Source: an uncultured bacterium (GTDB lineage Bacteria > Bacillota > Clostridia > Oscillospirales > Oscillospiraceae). Taken from it: a stretch of DNA of 14,356 nt. The notes beneath the pieces are model-generated. The model was not told the origin of the DNA. It worked only from the letters and a program-made list of their open reading frames with translations, and made no database searches. The DNA lies in the NCBI GenBank assembly GCA_949286295.1, contig CASECK010000175.1, positions 1-14,356 of the forward strand, read 5' to 3'. Position numbers and translations under genes: made by a program. Shown here piece after piece: positions 6,026 through 12,555 of this stretch (positions within the stretch are counted from its first letter, which is position 1; every line of letters starts with the position of its first letter).

Positions 6026-6054
6026 GCCCGGGCGGGGCCCCTCCCCGCCCGGGC
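6026..6054 (-). promoter_or_regulatory. Intercistronic hairpin between spoIIAA and spoIIAB
   Basis: GCCCGGGCGGGG (6026-6037) and its exact complement (6043-6054) form a 12-bp, all-GC stem with a 5-base loop. It starts three bases after the spoIIAA stop and ends one base before the spoIIAB SD. No U-tract follows, so it should not terminate transcription. It may protect upstream mRNA or lower spoIIAB translation. Confidence 0.6.
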
Positions 6055-6057
6055 GCT

Positions 6058-6363
6058 TCACTCAAACTTGATGATTCGGCCCAGGCCGGCGGCCCGAAAC
6101 ACCTTCTCCGCCTGGTCGGGGGTGTTCACCACCCGCATGGCACCCCGGACCTGCCCCATTCTCCGGTGCGCCCGCAGGAGCACCGCAATGCCGGAGCTGT
6201 CGGTAAAGGTCAGGCCGCTCAAATCCAACGTCAGCTCCCGGGGCCGGCTCTCCGCGATGCCCCGGTCCAGAGCCTCCATCACCGTCCTGGCCCCGTGGTG
6301 GTCCAACTCCCCGGCCACCATGGCCGTCATGCGGCAGCCGTCCTCCTTGCACATCACTGACAT
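6058..6363 (-). CDS. spoIIAA: Anti-sigma F factor antagonist SpoIIAA (STAS domain)
   Basis: SpoIIAA is the anti-anti-sigma factor: unphosphorylated, it displaces SigF from SpoIIAB; SpoIIAB inactivates it by phosphorylation and SpoIIE reactivates it. The 101-residue protein is a single STAS domain of normal length. The phosphorylation site is in LTFTDSSGIAVLL (DSSG at 55-58), and the C-terminal helix ends AEKVFRAAGLGRIIKFE. The ATG at 6363 is preceded six bases upstream by GGAGG (6374-6370), which excludes the much longer in-frame reading that would start near 6612. It is the first gene of the spoIIAA-spoIIAB-sigF operon, which is expected to be switched on at sporulation onset by Spo0A and SigH. 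Confidence 0.96.
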   Translation of the reverse strand: MSVMCKEDGCRMTAMVAGELDHHGARTVMEALDRGIAESRPRELTLDLSGLTFTDSSGIAVLLRAHRRMGQVRGAMRVVNTPDQAEKVFRAAGLGRIIKFE

Positions 6364-6369
6364 TTCTAT

Positions 6370-6374
6370 CCTCC
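6370..6374 (-). promoter_or_regulatory. spoIIAA ribosome binding site
   Basis: GGAGG lies six bases before ATG 6363. It fixes the start of spoIIAA and excludes an 83-codon N-terminal extension that would run through promoter DNA and lacks STAS similarity. Confidence 0.8.
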
Positions 6375-6427
6375 TCTCCCACGCCCTCCCCCGCGGCCGG
6401 TGCCGCCGCGGGCCGTGCTTTTTCCCT

Positions 6428-6491
6428 ATTATAGGCCGCCGCCCCCGTCGAAAGCGGACGTATCCCGGCGGGGGAGGAAGAATTTTCCACT
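6428..6491 (-). promoter_or_regulatory. Candidate spoIIA operon promoter region
   Basis: Three weak signals lie 65-130 bp upstream of spoIIAA on the minus strand. A consensus TATAAT is at 6433-6428 without a good -35 at 17 bp. TTCGACG at 6452-6446 differs by one base from a Spo0A box (TTCGACA in this orientation). AGTGGAAAA (6491-6483) resembles a SigH -35, with GGGATA (6466-6461) a loose -10. The spoIIA operon is SigH/Spo0A-dependent in Bacillus; which signal acts here is not decided by the sequence. Confidence 0.35.
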
Positions 6492-6525
6492 CCAGGCCTC
6501 TCCCCGGCAAAAAGCGGCGGATGTG

Positions 6526-6554
6526 TTTACAAAGCGGCCGGTTTCGCGTATGAT
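6526..6554 (+). promoter_or_regulatory. Promoter of the first MATE gene
   Basis: TTTACA (6526-6531) and TATGAT (6549-6554) are exactly 17 bp apart. The expected start near 6561 leaves a short leader. It diverges from the spoIIA promoter region. Confidence 0.72.
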
Positions 6555-6580
6555 AGAGGACGTCTGAAACTCTATGGCAC

Positions 6581-6586
6581 AGGAGG
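6581..6586 (+). promoter_or_regulatory. Ribosome binding site selecting a TTG start
   Basis: AGGAGG lies eight bases before TTG 6595. The in-frame ATG at 6574 is upstream of this SD and has only a weak AGAGGA 13 bases before it, at or before the predicted transcription start. TTG is therefore the more likely initiation codon. Confidence 0.65.
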
Positions 6587-6594
6587 CGTCCGCC

Positions 6595-7950
6595 TTGTCC
6601 CGGGAACTGCACCTCACCGACGGGCCTGTTCTGCCCCAGATTTTATCTCTGGCCCTACCCCTGCTGGGGGCCAACGTGCTCCAGCAGCTGTACAACATCA
6701 TCAACACCCTGGTGGTCACCAGCTTCATTGGCCACGACGCCCTGGCCGCCCTTGGCGTGGCGGAGAGTGTGATGAACCTCTACATCTATGTCATCACCGG
6801 GGCCTGTATGGGCGCGGGGGTGCTGGTGGCCCGGTTCTTCGGGGCGGGGGATATGGAGCGGCTGCGCCGGCAGCTGTTCGTGTCCGCCGTCCTCATCGGC
6901 GGGGCGGTCCTGGCCGCCGTCGCCCTGGGGCAGCTGTTCCTCCCTCAGATTCTGGCCCTCATCCAGACCCCCGCCGGACTGTGGCGGGACGTGAGCGTCT
7001 ACCTGCGCGTCATCCTGGCGGGGATGGTCTTTACCTTCGCCTACAACTACCTGGCCGCCGCCCTGCGCTCCATCGGCGACACCAGGGCCGCCCTGGGCTT
7101 TCTTCTGCTCTCCCTGGGGTACAATCTGGCCGCCGCCTGGGTGCTGGTGGCGGTGCTGAAGTTAGGCATCCTGGGCACCGCCCTGGCCACCGCCTCCGCC
7201 CAGCTGCTGTCCTCCGGGCTGTGCCTGCTCTACATCGTCAAAAAGCGCCCCTTCCTCCTTCTGCGCCGGGCGGACCTGGTGATGGAGCGGGAGCTTATGG
7301 GCCTGACCTGCGGCTATGCCGCCGTGGCCGCCCTCCAGCAGTCCAGCCTCTATCTGGGCAAGCTGATGATTCAAGGGGCGGTCAACGGCATCAGCGCCCT
7401 CTCCCCGGCCTATATCGCCGCCTTCACCGCCGCCGGCCGGGTGGAGAACTTCACCCAGGCCTTCGGCCTGAGCGGCTGCGAGGCCATGGCCATCTTCATC
7501 GCCCAGAACCGGGGGGCGCGGCAGCCCCGCCGGGCCCTGCGGGGCTTTCTGCTGGGCTGCGCCCTCACCCTGGGGGCCGGCGCCTGCTTCTCCGCGGGGA
7601 TGGGCCTGTTCGCCCAGCCCCTGGCGCTGTTCTTTCTGGACGGCGGGGAGGGGATCCTCCCCTGTGTGCGCTACCTCCAGTTCATCAGCTGGTTCTATCT
7701 GCTGTCTTTCTGCGGTCACTGCTACGTGGGCTGGTTCCGGGGATGCGGGCGGATGAACGTCACCTTCCTGGGCACCACCCTCCAGATCGCCATCCGGGTG
7801 GCCGCCACCTGGGCGCTGGTGGACGCCATGGCCCTGGACGCCGTGGCCCTGGCCACCGGTCTGGGGTGGGTGGCCATCGTCCTGTTCCACTCCTCCATCT
7901 TCCTCCTGCAGTTGCGGGGCGTCTGGCCCCGGGGGGAGCGCCTGATATAG
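6595..7950 (+). CDS. MATE family multidrug/sodium antiporter
   Basis: This is a polytopic inner-membrane exporter of the MATE family, which expels cationic drugs or metabolites in exchange for Na+ or H+. Read from TTG 6595 the product has 451 residues, normal for MATE (about 450), with roughly 12 hydrophobic segments in two repeated halves. The N-terminus LTDGPVLPQILSLALPLLGANVLQQLYNIINTLVV is the classic first helix of the NorM/DinF/MepA superfamily, and RSIGDTRAAL after the fourth segment also fits. The substrate is unknown. ATG 6574 would add seven residues but lacks a good SD, whereas TTG has AGGAGG at 8 bases. It is transcribed alone from the promoter at 6526-6554 and faces a second MATE gene across a shared terminator. 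The family call is firm, the start less so. Confidence 0.93.
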   Translation: MSRELHLTDGPVLPQILSLALPLLGANVLQQLYNIINTLVVTSFIGHDALAALGVAESVMNLYIYVITGACMGAGVLVARFFGAGDMERLRRQLFVSAVLIGGAVLAAVALGQLFLPQILALIQTPAGLWRDVSVYLRVILAGMVFTFAYNYLAAALRSIGDTRAALGFLLLSLGYNLAAAWVLVAVLKLGILGTALATASAQLLSSGLCLLYIVKKRPFLLLRRADLVMERELMGLTCGYAAVAALQQSSLYLGKLMIQGAVNGISALSPAYIAAFTAAGRVENFTQAFGLSGCEAMAIFIAQNRGARQPRRALRGFLLGCALTLGAGACFSAGMGLFAQPLALFFLDGGEGILPCVRYLQFISWFYLLSFCGHCYVGWFRGCGRMNVTFLGTTLQIAIRVAATWALVDAMALDAVALATGLGWVAIVLFHSSIFLLQLRGVWPRGERLI

Positions 7951-7988
7951 CGTTCCCCTCTTCCCGCCATTTTATCCCAAAATGCGGC

Positions 7989-8022
7989 AAAAACCCCGGC
8001 GCACCATAAGTGCGCCGGGGTT
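7989..8022. terminator. Bidirectional terminator between the two MATE genes
   Basis: A 13-bp stem pairs 7992-8004 with 8010-8022 around a 5-base loop. On the minus strand the stem is followed by further T residues (7991-7989), continuing the two T of the stem end, so it ends the second MATE transcript well. On the plus strand the tail TTGTGTTTG is weaker but probably serves the first MATE gene, 41 bp upstream. Confidence 0.78.
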
Positions 8023-8098
8023 GTGTTTGTCAAAATAAACCCATTCCATATCCAGGGTCCCGGAAGCTACTTCTGCGCCGCCCCTTCGGGGCGGCCTC

Positions 8099-9514
8099 TC
8101 AGGCCGCGTGGTCCATATCCGCGCCGCCCCTCTCAGGCACGGGCAGGCGGATGGCAGCCTGCTGGTCAATCCAGCGGCGGCGGGCCAGATAGACTCCCGC
8201 GCTGAGGAAGGGCGGGAAGAGGTCGGACACCGCCTGCGCCCCAAAGGCCCACATGGCCCCTCCCGCGGCGGGCAGCAGGAACAGCGCCGCGAAAAACACC
8301 GCCTTGCGCAGCAGGGACAGGGGTAGGGCGTAGCGCATCATGCCCATTCCGGTAAAGCCGTCCACCACCACATACTGCACCGCCAGGGGGAGCAGCCCCA
8401 GGGTGGACAGCCGGATGGCCTGCACCGCCACGGCGGACACCGCCGGGTCGGGAGTAAAGATGCGGGTAAACAGGCCGGCTCCCAGCTGGGCCGCCAGCAG
8501 CAGCACCGCCGTATAGCCCAGGCACAGGGCCAGAATGTACTTCTCCGCCTCCCGGATGCGGTCGGCCCGGCCGGCCCCCAGGTTGTACCCCAAGATGGAA
8601 CCGGTGCCGCCGGTGATGCCCCCCATCGGCAGGGTGACAATGAGCAGGAAGGACTGGGAGATGGTGGCCGCCGCCACCATCTGGTCGCCCTGGCCGGCCC
8701 CGCCGTAATTCTGGAGAATGGCGTTCAGGGCGATAATCATCAGGCTGTCCACGGCATAGATGAAGAAGGGGGACAGCCCCAGCAGCAGCACCCGGCCCAT
8801 GAGTTTGCCCTCATAGCCGCCCAGCGTGATGCGCACCGTGGGCGCCGGACCGGTCAGAAAGCGCAGCACATACAGGCAGCTGGCCAGCTGGCTGAGCACG
8901 GTGGCCAGCGCGGCCCCCTTCACCCCCATGTCGAAGGTAAAGATGAACACCGGGTCCAGCGCCAGATTCAGCACCGCCCCCAGCATCACCGACTGCATTC
9001 CCTTCTTGGCAAAGCCCTGGCAGATGATAAACTGGTTCATGCCGGTGCCCAGCAGGGCGAACAGGGTGCCGCACACATAGACGGTGTAGTAGTCCAGGGC
9101 GTAGGGCAGGGTGGCGTCGCTGGCCCCGAACAGCAGCAGCAGCGGCCGCCCCGCCGCCAGCGCCAGGGCGGTCAGCGCCAGGGCCAGGGCGCCCAGCAGC
9201 ACAAAGCAGTTGCTGAGAATCTTGCGCGCCCCCTCCATGTCCCCCCGGCCCATGGCGATGGACATCTGGGGCGCGCCGCCGATGCCCACCCAAAAGGCCA
9301 CGGCGGACAGCATGGTGAGAATGGGCCCGCACACCCCCGCCCCAGCCAGGGCCAGGCTGCCCACCTCGGGGATATTGCCGATGTACACCCTGTCCACAAT
9401 GCTGTACAGCACGCTGACCAGCTGGGCCAGCATACTGGGGATGGCGATGCGCAGCACCAGGCTGCGCACTGGGTCCCGGCCCAAATCGTTTTCCAGCTTC
9501 ACAGTTTTCTTCAT
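8099..9514 (-). CDS. MATE family efflux transporter (second copy)
   Basis: This 471-residue protein is a second MATE-family exporter. It starts MKKTVKLENDLGRDPVRSLVLRIAIPSMLAQLVSVLYSIVDRVYIG, with the charged N-terminus and IPSMLAQLV...VDRVYIG pattern of MepA/DinF-like members, and has about 12 hydrophobic segments. FIICQGFAKKGMQSVMLGAVLNLALDPVFIF and GGITGGTGSILGYNLGAGRADRIREAE are typical of the second part of each half. It is quite different in sequence from the MATE protein encoded opposite it, so the pair is not a recent duplication. ATG at 9514 follows GGGAG (9528-9524) by nine bases. It has its own consensus-like promoter at 9570-9598. The substrate is unknown; drug export is the usual assumption. 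Confidence 0.94.
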   Translation of the reverse strand: MKKTVKLENDLGRDPVRSLVLRIAIPSMLAQLVSVLYSIVDRVYIGNIPEVGSLALAGAGVCGPILTMLSAVAFWVGIGGAPQMSIAMGRGDMEGARKILSNCFVLLGALALALTALALAAGRPLLLLFGASDATLPYALDYYTVYVCGTLFALLGTGMNQFIICQGFAKKGMQSVMLGAVLNLALDPVFIFTFDMGVKGAALATVLSQLASCLYVLRFLTGPAPTVRITLGGYEGKLMGRVLLLGLSPFFIYAVDSLMIIALNAILQNYGGAGQGDQMVAAATISQSFLLIVTLPMGGITGGTGSILGYNLGAGRADRIREAEKYILALCLGYTAVLLLAAQLGAGLFTRIFTPDPAVSAVAVQAIRLSTLGLLPLAVQYVVVDGFTGMGMMRYALPLSLLRKAVFFAALFLLPAAGGAMWAFGAQAVSDLFPPFLSAGVYLARRRWIDQQAAIRLPVPERGGADMDHAA

Positions 9515-9569
9515 AGCCCTGCGCTCCCTGTCCCGGGGGACGTTTTTTCTCCCTCATTTTGCGCTGGCC

Positions 9570-9598
9570 ATTATAGCACCCCGCCCACCCCTTGTAAA
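9570..9598 (-). promoter_or_regulatory. Promoter of the second MATE gene
   Basis: On the minus strand TTTACA (9598-9593) and a consensus TATAAT (9575-9570) are exactly 17 bp apart. The expected start near 9563 gives a leader of about 48 nt to ATG 9514. The region from here to 9702 holds no gene and no other clear signal. Confidence 0.78.
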
Positions 9599-9698
9599 TG
9601 GCGCGCCGTTCGGTGATTTTGCCCTTTTCCTTAATAAAAGCATCCTCTTTTTCCCGTTTACCCTCCGCTTCCGCGGGCGGGGAAATTTTTGCTCCTCC

Positions 9699-9752
9699 CC
9701 CCTTGACAAGGGGCGGCCATCTGTTTATACTGTGTATATAGTATATATACAC
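9699..9752 (+). promoter_or_regulatory. Strong promoter with two palindromes, probable GntR operator
   Basis: A perfect -35 TTGACA (9703-9708) is 17 bp from -10 TATACT (9726-9731). The -35 is the centre of a perfect palindrome, CCCCTTGACAAGGGG (9699-9713). Directly after the -10, arms GTGTATATA (9732-9740) and TATATACAC (9744-9752) form a second perfect dyad around GTA, covering the expected start near 9738. The second dyad is a good candidate operator for the GntR-type repressor encoded by the first gene, giving autorepression. The GntR link is inferred from position and from the family habit of binding AT-rich dyads. Confidence 0.75.
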
Positions 9753-9852
9753 TATACCGCAAAATCCCACTCACGGAAAGGAGAGGCCCTCTGCCTCCGG
9801 GCGTCCCACCCCGGCCAGGCGGACAGCCCATCGGAGCAGGGCGGTCTCAACG
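9738..9852 (+). other. Untranslated leader of the GntR-ABC operon
   Basis: About 115 nt lie between the predicted transcription start and the GTG of the GntR gene. The leader holds a possible stem (9793-9801 with 9810-9820, two-base bulge). It also holds a strong SD-like AAAGGAGAGG (9777-9786) with no ATG, GTG or TTG at a workable distance. No convincing leader peptide or known riboswitch was seen. Confidence 0.4.
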
Positions 9853-10242
9853 GTGCGCCACATGGACATTATCTTAAGCAACACCAGCGGGAAACCCATC
9901 TACGAGCAGATTACCGACCAGGTGCGGGAGCAGATTATGACCGGGGTCCTGACGGCGGGGGACGCCCTGCCCTCCATGCGGCTGCTGGCCCGGGAGCTGC
10001 GCATCTCGGTGATCACCACCAAGCGGGCCTATGAGGAGCTGGAGCGGGAGGGCTTTTTGGAAAACGTCCCGGGCAAGGGGTGCTTTGTGGCCCCCCAGAA
10101 CCGGGAGCTGCTCCGGGAGGCCCAGCTGCGCCGGGCGGAGGAGGCCCTCGCCCAGGCGGTGGAGGAGGCCCGGAAGGGCGCCATCCCCCTGGAGCAGCTC
10201 CATGAGCTGCTGGACATTCTATACAAAGGTGACGAGCTATGA
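9853..10242 (+). CDS. GntR family transcriptional regulator, YtrA subfamily
   Basis: This 129-residue regulator consists of an N-terminal GntR winged helix-turn-helix (about residues 12-80: GKPIYEQITDQVREQIMTG...LPSMRLLARELRISVITTKRAYEELEREGF, then the wing VPGKGCFVA) and a short helical tail. It has no large ligand domain. That short form is the YtrA subfamily, whose members usually repress the ABC transporter operon in which they lie and respond to cell-envelope-active compounds. Two starts are possible: GTG 9853 (AGGGCGG at 9838-9844, eight bases upstream) or ATG 9862, three codons later and without a good SD. Its stop overlaps the ABC ATPase start by four bases (ATGA). The promoter palindrome at 9732-9752 is its likely target. 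Confidence 0.93.
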   Translation: MRHMDIILSNTSGKPIYEQITDQVREQIMTGVLTAGDALPSMRLLARELRISVITTKRAYEELEREGFLENVPGKGCFVAPQNRELLREAQLRRAEEALAQAVEEARKGAIPLEQLHELLDILYKGDEL

Positions 10243-11099
10243 CAAACGCCATTGAACTTCGCGGCCTGTGCAAGTCCTATGGGGACTTCGCCCTGGACCA
10301 TGTCAGCCTGACCCTCCCCGGCGGCTCCATCATGGGCCTGATTGGGGAAAACGGGGCGGGCAAGACCACCACCATCAAGTGCATTTTGAACCTCGTCCGC
10401 CGGGACGGGGGGGAGATACTCATCTGGGGCCGGGACAACCTCCGGGAGGAGGTGGCCGCCAAGGCCGGCGTGGGGCTGGTGCTGGACGAGTGCTTCTTCC
10501 ACGACTCCCTGCGGCCCCGGGACCTGAAGCGCGTCCTGGGCCCGGTGTTCCAGGACTGGGACGACGGGCTCTACGGGGACTACCTGGACAAATTCCACCT
10601 GCCGGGCAACAAACTCATCCGCGAGTTCTCCCGGGGGATGAAGATGAAGCTCTCCCTGGCCGCCGCCCTGGCCCACCACCCCCGGCTGCTGATTTTGGAC
10701 GAGGCCACCGCCGGTCTGGACCCGGTGGTGCGGGACGAGATTCTGGACGAGTTCCTGGCCTTTATCCAGGACGAGGACCACGCCGTCCTCCTCTCCAGCC
10801 ACATCACCTCCGACCTGGAGAAGGCGGCCGACTACATCACCTACCTCCACCGGGGGAAGGTGGTCCTCTCCCAGGCCAAGGACGTCATCCTGGACTCCTA
10901 TGGCCGGGCGGCGGGCAGCGCCGGGCAGCTGGCCCAGGTGGACCCCGCCGACCTGGTGCGGGTGCGCCGGGGGAGCTTCGGCTGGGAGGCCCTGGTGGCC
11001 GACCGGGCCGCCTTCCAGCGCAAGTACCGGGACCTGCTGGTGGAAAAGACCACCCTGGAGGACATCATGCTGTTCATCGGAAAGGGGGAAGCGCAATGA
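10239..11099 (+). CDS. ABC transporter ATP-binding protein (YtrB/BcrA-like)
   Basis: This is the nucleotide-binding subunit of an ABC-2-type exporter, 286 residues. Motifs in order: Walker A GENGAGKT (36-43), signature FSRGM (130-134) in place of LSGGQ, Walker B LLILDE (150-155) with the D-loop AGLD, and the switch histidine H188 in LLSSH. The usual Q-loop glutamine region reads GVGLVLDE (77-84), with acidic residues instead of Q; this and FSRGM are common in the GntR-linked subfamily. The C-terminal 80 residues have no known motif, as in YtrB-like proteins. The SD AAGGTG lies 7 bases before ATG 10239. The gene overlaps its neighbours by four bases on both sides, so the three are translationally coupled. 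The substrate is unknown; envelope stress or peptide antibiotic resistance is the family theme. Confidence 0.94.
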   Translation: MTNAIELRGLCKSYGDFALDHVSLTLPGGSIMGLIGENGAGKTTTIKCILNLVRRDGGEILIWGRDNLREEVAAKAGVGLVLDECFFHDSLRPRDLKRVLGPVFQDWDDGLYGDYLDKFHLPGNKLIREFSRGMKMKLSLAAALAHHPRLLILDEATAGLDPVVRDEILDEFLAFIQDEDHAVLLSSHITSDLEKAADYITYLHRGKVVLSQAKDVILDSYGRAAGSAGQLAQVDPADLVRVRRGSFGWEALVADRAAFQRKYRDLLVEKTTLEDIMLFIGKGEAQ

Positions 11100-11749
11100 C
11101 CGGGCTGATTTGGAAGGATATGCTGGTGATGCGCAAGACCATTCGGACCTATGTGCTCTTTCTGGCCTTTTACGCCCTGCTGGCGGTGTTTGACATCTTT
11201 CCCCTGTCCACCGTCACCGCGGTGACCGAGCTCATCATCATGATGCCGCCCCTGTCCGCCTTCTCCTTTGACGAGTACGCCAAGTGGGACCGGTACGCCG
11301 CCGCCCTGCCCCTGGACCGCCGGGCGGTGGTGGGGGCCCGGTACTGCTTCGCCCTGCTCATGGCGGCGGCGGCCACCCTGTTCTGTCTGGTCCTGACCGT
11401 CCTGCTGTCCATCCTACAGGGGGCGGACAGCCTGAGGGGGAATTTGTTCTCCCTGGCCTTCTGCCTGGGGTACGGACTGCTCATCGCCGACATTCTCCTG
11501 CCCCTGTGCTATAAGCTGGGGGTGGAGCGGGCCCGGCCCTATATGTACGTGGTAATCTTCGTGCCGGTGATTCTCTTCTTTGGCGCTTACCAGCTGGGGC
11601 TGATTTCCGACGGGACCTTTGCCGCCCTGGAGACCCTGCCCGAATCCACCCTGCTGGCGGGGGCGGGCCTGGTGGTCCTGCTCCCCCTGCGGGGGATGGG
11701 GGTCGCCTATGGAATCTCCTGCCGGATTATGGGGGGCAAGGAGTTCTGA
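11096..11749 (+). CDS. ABC-2 type transporter permease (ABC2_membrane_5-like)
   Basis: This 217-residue protein is the membrane subunit for the ATPase before it. Six hydrophobic segments fit: about 16-33, 40-57, 77-107, 117-142, 150-172 and 184-214. The beginning MTGLIWKDMLVMRKTIRTYVLF and the end SCRIMGGKEF are typical of the short ABC-2 permeases that go with YtrA-type regulators; the conserved SFSFDEYAKWDRYAAALPLDR segment is a hallmark, with a cytoplasmic FDE..KWDRY motif. ATG 11096 overlaps the ATPase stop (ATGA), and the SD is AAAGGGGGAA inside the ATPase gene. It is followed after one base by the start of a 50-codon gene. Only one permease is present, so a homodimer is likely. Confidence 0.92.
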   Translation: MTGLIWKDMLVMRKTIRTYVLFLAFYALLAVFDIFPLSTVTAVTELIIMMPPLSAFSFDEYAKWDRYAAALPLDRRAVVGARYCFALLMAAAATLFCLVLTVLLSILQGADSLRGNLFSLAFCLGYGLLIADILLPLCYKLGVERARPYMYVVIFVPVILFFGAYQLGLISDGTFAALETLPESTLLAGAGLVVLLPLRGMGVAYGISCRIMGGKEF

Positions 11750-11750
11750 G

Positions 11751-11903
11751 ATGAGAGCCCGCATCCTGCTGGTCTGGGCGGCCTGCCTGCTGATGATACT
11801 CCAGGCCATCCTGCGCTTTGCCCTGGCCACCGTCCCGGAGCGGGCGCTGACCCTGGCTCTGCTGGGCCTGGCCGGTGTGTTTGCCCTGCGGGGCAGAAAA
11901 TAA
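11751..11903 (+). CDS. Small two-helix membrane protein at the end of the ABC operon
   Basis: This 50-codon gene is not recognised as a known family. The product starts MRARILLVWAACLLMILQAI and ends ALRGRK. It has two hydrophobic segments, about 5-26 and 32-46, joined by a short turn with ATVPERA, and positive residues at both ends, so both termini are probably cytoplasmic. Support for a real gene: ATG at 11751 is one base after the permease stop, AAGGAG (11738-11743) lies seven bases upstream, and the TAA stop is two bases before the operon terminator. It could be an accessory subunit of the transporter or a regulator of it; that role is inferred from position only. Confidence 0.7.
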   Translation: MRARILLVWAACLLMILQAILRFALATVPERALTLALLGLAGVFALRGRK

Positions 11904-11904
11904 T

Positions 11905-11937
11905 CCATCCCCTCCGCCGGACCGGCGGAGGGGATGG
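11905..11937. terminator. Bidirectional terminator between the ABC operon and nudL
   Basis: A perfect 15-bp stem pairs 11905-11919 with 11923-11937 around GAC. The plus-strand tail is CGTTTATT and the minus-strand tail ATTATTTT, so it can end both converging transcripts. It begins one base after the small protein stop codon and ends three bases before the nudix gene stop. Confidence 0.8.
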
Positions 11938-11940
11938 CGT

Positions 11941-12552
11941 TTATTCTGACAAAATACGCACCAGGTGCCGGGTGATGCGCCCGGTCAGCCCCCAGATGGC
12001 CCGCCCCTGCCACAGGTAGACGGGCACGTTCTCCCGCCCTGGCTGCCAGCGGTAGTCCTCTGGAATGCCCACCAGGCGGTTGGGAAAGTCCCCGGTCTGG
12101 GGCAGCAGCTGGTACTCGTACTCCAGGGGCCTGGTCCCCATCAGGTGGTCCAGGGGGACCAGAAAGGTCTCCGCCACCTCGTCCGGGTTGAGGCGCAGCC
12201 TCTCCAGCGCTTCCGGCTCCACAATGCCCAGCACCGGCTGCATCAGGAAGTTGGCCCGGTGGGCGATGAAATCCAGCCGGCCCAGCAGCCGGACGGCCCG
12301 CTCCGGAATGCCCAGCTCCTCCCGGGTCTCCCGCAGGGCGCAGGCCTCAGCGCTCTCCGCGCCCTCCATCCGCCCCCCGGGGAAGCACACCTCCCCGGGC
12401 TGCCGGTCCATGGCCAGGGCGCGGACCTCATACAGCACATGAAGCGCCCCCTCCCGCTCCACCAGCGGCACCAGCACCGCATAGCGGCAGGTGCAGTCCA
12501 TCAGTCCCGGCGTCCGGGCGGCCAGCCGCCTCTCCAGCGCGCTTATCTCCAT
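11941..12552 (-). CDS. NUDIX hydrolase, CoA pyrophosphatase (NudL-like)
   Basis: NudL-type enzymes split coenzyme A or acyl-CoA into 3',5'-ADP and (acyl-)phosphopantetheine. The 203-residue product has a complete Nudix box at 60-82: G60, E66, R74-E75, R77-E78-E79 and G81, matching Gx5Ex7REUxEExGU except Thr76 at the hydrophobic position. Just before it, QPGEVCFPGG matches the CoA-specific motif ending in G..FPGG, which distinguishes this branch from general Nudix enzymes. The C-terminal part, with FPNRLVGIPEDYRW and a final ITRHL, also fits the CoA pyrophosphatase group. ATG at 12552 is three bases after the upstream membrane protein stop; the SD is weak (GGGGG in the end of that gene), so translation may be coupled. 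A terminator follows. Confidence 0.88.
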   Translation of the reverse strand: MEISALERRLAARTPGLMDCTCRYAVLVPLVEREGALHVLYEVRALAMDRQPGEVCFPGGRMEGAESAEACALRETREELGIPERAVRLLGRLDFIAHRANFLMQPVLGIVEPEALERLRLNPDEVAETFLVPLDHLMGTRPLEYEYQLLPQTGDFPNRLVGIPEDYRWQPGRENVPVYLWQGRAIWGLTGRITRHLVRILSE

Positions 12553-12555
12553 CTC

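Noticed and set aside
6364..6612. N-terminal extension of spoIIAA (184-codon reading)
   Set aside because: The extra 83 codons run through promoter DNA, have no STAS similarity and lack an SD, whereas ATG 6363 has GGAGG six bases upstream and gives a protein of normal length.
8077..8095. Hairpin GCCGCCCC/GGGGCGGC just after the second MATE gene as a terminator
   Set aside because: The 8-bp stem has a 3-base loop but no T-run on either side. The stem at 7992-8022 with a minus-strand T-run is the better terminator.
9777..9786. Strong SD-like AAAGGAGAGG in the GntR leader, suggesting a leader peptide
   Set aside because: No ATG, GTG or TTG follows within usable distance; only CTG at 9791, whose frame does not lead into a recognisable peptide.
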